Origin: an uncultured Clostridia bacterium
GTDB lineage: Bacteria > Bacillota > Clostridia > Oscillospirales > CAG-272
Assembly (NCBI GenBank): GCA_946404295.1
Contig: CAMJDE010000066.1
Location: 1-8,199 of the forward strand
Length of the DNA stretch: 8,199 nucleotides
Direction: 5' to 3'
The number at the start of each line of letters is the position of its first letter. Within the stretch, counting starts at the first letter, position 1. Positions 5,811 to 8,199 of this stretch are shown piece by piece. Both the position numbers and the translations under genes were made by a program. Below the pieces are notes generated by a model that did no database searches, was not told where the DNA came from, and saw nothing but the letters and a program-made list of their open reading frames with translations.

Positions 5811-5853
5811 TCGGTCGCCGACGAAAGAGAAGGGAGCGCGAGAACGCAAAAAA

Positions 5854-7038
5854 ATGAACAAACTCATTGAGTTAGTGGGGGTCACGAAGTCCTTTGACGG
5901 CGAGGTCGTCCTCTCGGATATGAACCTGTATATCCGGGACCGGGAGTTCGTGACTTTGCTCGGTCCTTCCGGCTGCGGAAAGACCACGACCCTCCGCCTG
6001 ATCGGCGGATTTGAAACGCCCGACTGCGGCGACATCCTTTTCGAGGGGAAAAGGATCAACGACGTCCCTGCCTACAAGCGGCAGGTCAACACCGTTTTTC
6101 AGAGGTACGCGCTGTTCCCTCATCTCAACGTGTTTGACAACATTGCTTTTGCGTTGAAGCACAAGGTACCGAAGGAAGAAATCAAGACCCGGGTCGACGA
6201 GATGCTGAATATGGTCGCTCTCCGCGGCTTCGGACACCGGAACGTCAACTCGCTCTCGGGCGGACAGCAGCAGCGGGTCGCCATCGCGCGCGCGCTGATC
6301 AACCGTCCGCGCGTCCTGCTTCTCGACGAGCCGCTCGGCGCGCTCGACCTCAAACTGCGCAAGGATATGCAGTTTGAGTTGAAGAACATTCAGCAGGCGA
6401 CGGGGATCACCTTCATCTACGTCACGCACGACCAGGAAGAGGCGCTCTCGATGTCCGACACGATCGTCGTGATGCAGAACGGAAAGATCCAGCAGATCGG
6501 CACCCCGACCGACGTCTACAACGAACCGAAAAACGCCTTCGTCGCCGACTTCATCGGCGAGTCGAACATCGTCGACGGCGTGATGCGGGAGGATTACAAG
6601 GTTTTCTTCGACGGTCGCGTTTTCGACTGTCTTGACCGGGGGTTTGACAAAAACGAGCCGGTCGACGTCGTGATCCGCCCCGAGGACGTGGACGTCGTTC
6701 CGCTTGAAAAGGGAATGCTCCGCGGCCACGTCACCAAGGTCACCTTCAAGGGCGTGCACTACGAGATCATCGTCGACGTCAACGGCTTTATGTGGATGAT
6801 CCAGACGACCGACTACGTCGGCGTTGATTCGGATATCGGCATCTACATCGAGCCCGACGCCATCCATATTATGAAGAAGTCCGAGTTCTCGGGCACCATC
6901 GGCGACTACTCCAGTTTTTCCGACGAGATGGACGAGATCTCGAACCCCGACGTCGAACTCGACGAGCACGGCAACGTGATCGAAACGCTCGTCGACGAGG
7001 ACGACAAAGAGACGCCGGAGGTCGGAAACGATGACTGA
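5854..7038 (+). CDS. potA: Spermidine/putrescine import ATP-binding protein PotA
   Basis: The 394-residue ATPase would drive polyamine uptake with the PotB and PotC homologues encoded next. It has Walker A GPSGCGKTT (37-45), Q-loop Gln83 in VFQRYALFPH, signature LSGGQQQR (134-141), Walker B with LLLDEPLGALD (155-165) and switch His192. After about residue 235 comes a TOBE-type regulatory domain (VIRPEDVDVV at 273-282). Residues 351-394 form an extra tail with 18 Asp/Glu in 44 positions. The start at 5854 gives the family-typical MNKLIELVGVTKSF; an in-frame ATG at 5770 would add 28 basic residues and has no ribosome binding site. The AGGGAG at 5831-5836 is unusually far (17 nt) from the chosen ATG. 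The stop overlaps potB by 8 nt. Polyamine specificity is inferred from the potABC arrangement. Confidence 0.93.
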   Translation: MNKLIELVGVTKSFDGEVVLSDMNLYIRDREFVTLLGPSGCGKTTTLRLIGGFETPDCGDILFEGKRINDVPAYKRQVNTVFQRYALFPHLNVFDNIAFALKHKVPKEEIKTRVDEMLNMVALRGFGHRNVNSLSGGQQQRVAIARALINRPRVLLLDEPLGALDLKLRKDMQFELKNIQQATGITFIYVTHDQEEALSMSDTIVVMQNGKIQQIGTPTDVYNEPKNAFVADFIGESNIVDGVMREDYKVFFDGRVFDCLDRGFDKNEPVDVVIRPEDVDVVPLEKGMLRGHVTKVTFKGVHYEIIVDVNGFMWMIQTTDYVGVDSDIGIYIEPDAIHIMKKSEFSGTIGDYSSFSDEMDEISNPDVELDEHGNVIETLVDEDDKETPEVGNDD

Positions 7039-7903
7039 CGGGACCGCTCTTGCGCCGAAAGCGAGACCGAGCCGCCGCCCCGCGATCGTCCGCGCCGTGA
7101 CGGTCGCGCCGCACGGGCTCTGGTGCCTGCTCTTCATTCTGGCGCCGCTCGCCTTCGTCGTCTACTACACCTTCACCGATCCCTCCGGGGCTTTCACGAT
7201 GGCGAACCTCAAAGAGGTCTTTTCCTCCGCCTATCTGAAGATCCTGAAACGCTCGGTTCTGCTGGCGCTCGAGTCGACCGCGATCTGCCTGCTCCTCGCC
7301 TATCCGCTCGCGCTCGCCGTCGCGAGACTCAAGCCCCGCAACCAGTCGCTCGCGATCCTGCTCTTTATGCTCCCGATGTGGATCAACCTTCTGATCCGCA
7401 CCTACTCGCTCAAACTTCTGCTCGAGACCAACGGACCCCTGAACAGTTTTCTCGGGTTGTTCGGGATCGAACCGATCGGGTTCCTCAACTCCGAGTTTGC
7501 GATCATCCTCGGTATGGTCTACAACTATCTCCCCTATATGATCCTGCCGATCTACTCGGTCATCGCGAAGATCGACCCGCGCCTCAAAGAGGCGGCGCAG
7601 GACCTCGGGTGCAACGGGTTTCAGACGACCGTCCGCGTCGTCCTGCCGCTCTCGGTCTCGGGGATCATCTCGGGGATCACGATGGTTTTCGTCCCCTCGA
7701 TCTCGACCTTCTTCATCTCGAAATCGCTCTCGGACGGGAGGATCAAACTGATCGGCGACGTGATCGAACAGCGCATTTCGCTCCACAACGTCGCCGCCTA
7801 CGAGATCGGTTCGGCGCTCTCCTTTATCCTGATGATCCTGATCATCGTCAGTATGCTGATCACCAACCGCTTCGGCGATAAGGACAGGGGGGTGGTCGTA
7901 TGA
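7031..7903 (+). CDS. potB: Spermidine/putrescine ABC transporter permease PotB
   Basis: The 290-residue inner-membrane protein matches the binding-protein-dependent permease fold and normal PotB length. Hydrophobic segments lie at about 28-48, 73-100, 107-128, 156-178, 211-231 and 261-279. The ATPase-contact EAA loop is EAAQDLGCNGFQTTVRVVLP (187-206), with the conserved EAA, Gly and LP spacing. MLPMWINLLIRTYSLK (113-128) is strongly PotB-like. A basic N-terminal stretch (10-21) precedes the first helix. The start at 7031 has GGAGG (7017-7021) 9 nt upstream and overlaps the potA stop by 8 nt. Its own stop overlaps potC as ATGA. Together these indicate one tightly coupled operon. Confidence 0.95.
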   Translation: MTDGTALAPKARPSRRPAIVRAVTVAPHGLWCLLFILAPLAFVVYYTFTDPSGAFTMANLKEVFSSAYLKILKRSVLLALESTAICLLLAYPLALAVARLKPRNQSLAILLFMLPMWINLLIRTYSLKLLLETNGPLNSFLGLFGIEPIGFLNSEFAIILGMVYNYLPYMILPIYSVIAKIDPRLKEAAQDLGCNGFQTTVRVVLPLSVSGIISGITMVFVPSISTFFISKSLSDGRIKLIGDVIEQRISLHNVAAYEIGSALSFILMILIIVSMLITNRFGDKDRGVVV

Positions 7904-8199
7904 AAACGCTGTCCCGTATCTATATCGTCCTGATCCTGCTGTTCCTCTTCGCCCCGATCATCGTGATGATGCTCTTCAGTTTCAACAGTACGCGGTCGAC
8001 CGCTGTTTTCTCGGGCTTCTCGTTCAGATGGTACCGCGAACTCTTCCGGGACGATCAGGCGGCGGAGGCGCTTCTCAACACCCTGAAACTCGCCGTGCTG
8101 TCCTCCGTGATCGCGACGTTCCTCGGCACGCTCGCCGCCGTCGGGCTCTCCCGCCTGAAACGGCGCTGGGTGCGCGGCACGATCCAGAGCGTGACGAAC
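7900..8199 (+). CDS. potC: Spermidine/putrescine ABC transporter permease PotC, N-terminal part (cut by right edge)
   Basis: The first 100 codons of the second permease are present. The first membrane helix is at about 7-26 (IYIVLILLFLFAPIIVMMLF), followed by SFNSTRSTAVFSGFSFRWY (about 27-45), which matches the PotC hallmark of a short external loop ending in F-WY. A second helix follows at about 71-92. The start overlaps potB by 4 nt (ATGA at 7900-7903) behind AGGGGGG (7886-7892). The EAA loop and C-terminus lie outside the window, as presumably does potD, the substrate-binding protein that completes such systems. Confidence 0.93.
   Translation, partial: MKTLSRIYIVLILLFLFAPIIVMMLFSFNSTRSTAVFSGFSFRWYRELFRDDQAAEALLNTLKLAVLSSVIATFLGTLAAVGLSRLKRRWVRGTIQSVTN

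Noticed and set aside
5667..5870. 67-codon plus-strand open frame between the M50 gene and potA
   Set aside because: It runs straight through the potA promoter and into potA in another frame, has no ribosome binding site, and its composition follows the local T-rich DNA.
5872..7786. Long minus-strand open frames (421 and 305 codons) opposite potA and potB
   Set aside because: Their translations are Asp/Arg/Val-rich shadows with no domain, and they lie opposite clearly functional genes.

Overview
The window looks like a chromosomal stretch from a GC-rich, probably spore-forming member of the Bacillota (Clostridia-like). This is inferred from protein style: a clostridial-type RluA-family pseudouridine synthase, a SpoIVFB-like membrane protease, an ABC-2 permease carrying the GYLTLLLPV hallmark, and a PotA/PotB/PotC set. 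Strong SigA-type promoters and polypurine Shine-Dalgarno sites agree. No species is claimed. Every stretch of gene size is explained, and there is no sign of phage, insertion sequence, CRISPR array, tRNA or rRNA.

Layout from left to right. (1) Minus strand, 1-1045: upp (uracil phosphoribosyltransferase), then 1 nt later a pseudouridine synthase gene that runs off the left edge. A TTGCAA-17-TATAAT promoter drives the pair. (2) Divergent control region, 1046-1218: back-to-back promoters with an inverted repeat between their -35 boxes and a second, near-perfect palindrome at the expected +1 of the rightward promoter. (3) Plus strand, 1219-2744: a two-gene ABC export cassette (ATPase plus six-helix permease) with a 7-nt overlap. 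(4) A hairpin at 2754-2795 that can terminate both the ABC operon and the convergent ligA. (5) Minus strand, 2794-4800: a complete NAD-dependent DNA ligase with its own consensus promoter. (6) Plus strand, 4990-5577: a small M50 site-2 protease resembling SpoIVFB, preceded by a candidate SigE-like promoter. (7) Plus strand, 5854-8199: potA-potB-potC, the ATPase and two permeases of a spermidine/putrescine importer, with overlapping genes. The operon sits behind an extended -10 promoter and a roughly 98-nt leader with GC-rich hairpins, and potC is cut by the right edge.

The units seem functionally independent: pyrimidine salvage with RNA modification, small-molecule export, DNA replication/repair, a probable sporulation protease, and polyamine uptake. 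I found no convincing new multi-gene system. The most interesting parts are regulatory (paired palindromes at the upp/ABC divergent promoters, the sporulation-type promoter candidate, the potA leader) and protein-level oddities (the acidic PotA tail, and the unpartnered CBS-less SpoIVFB-like protease with an unusual DHDGG motif).
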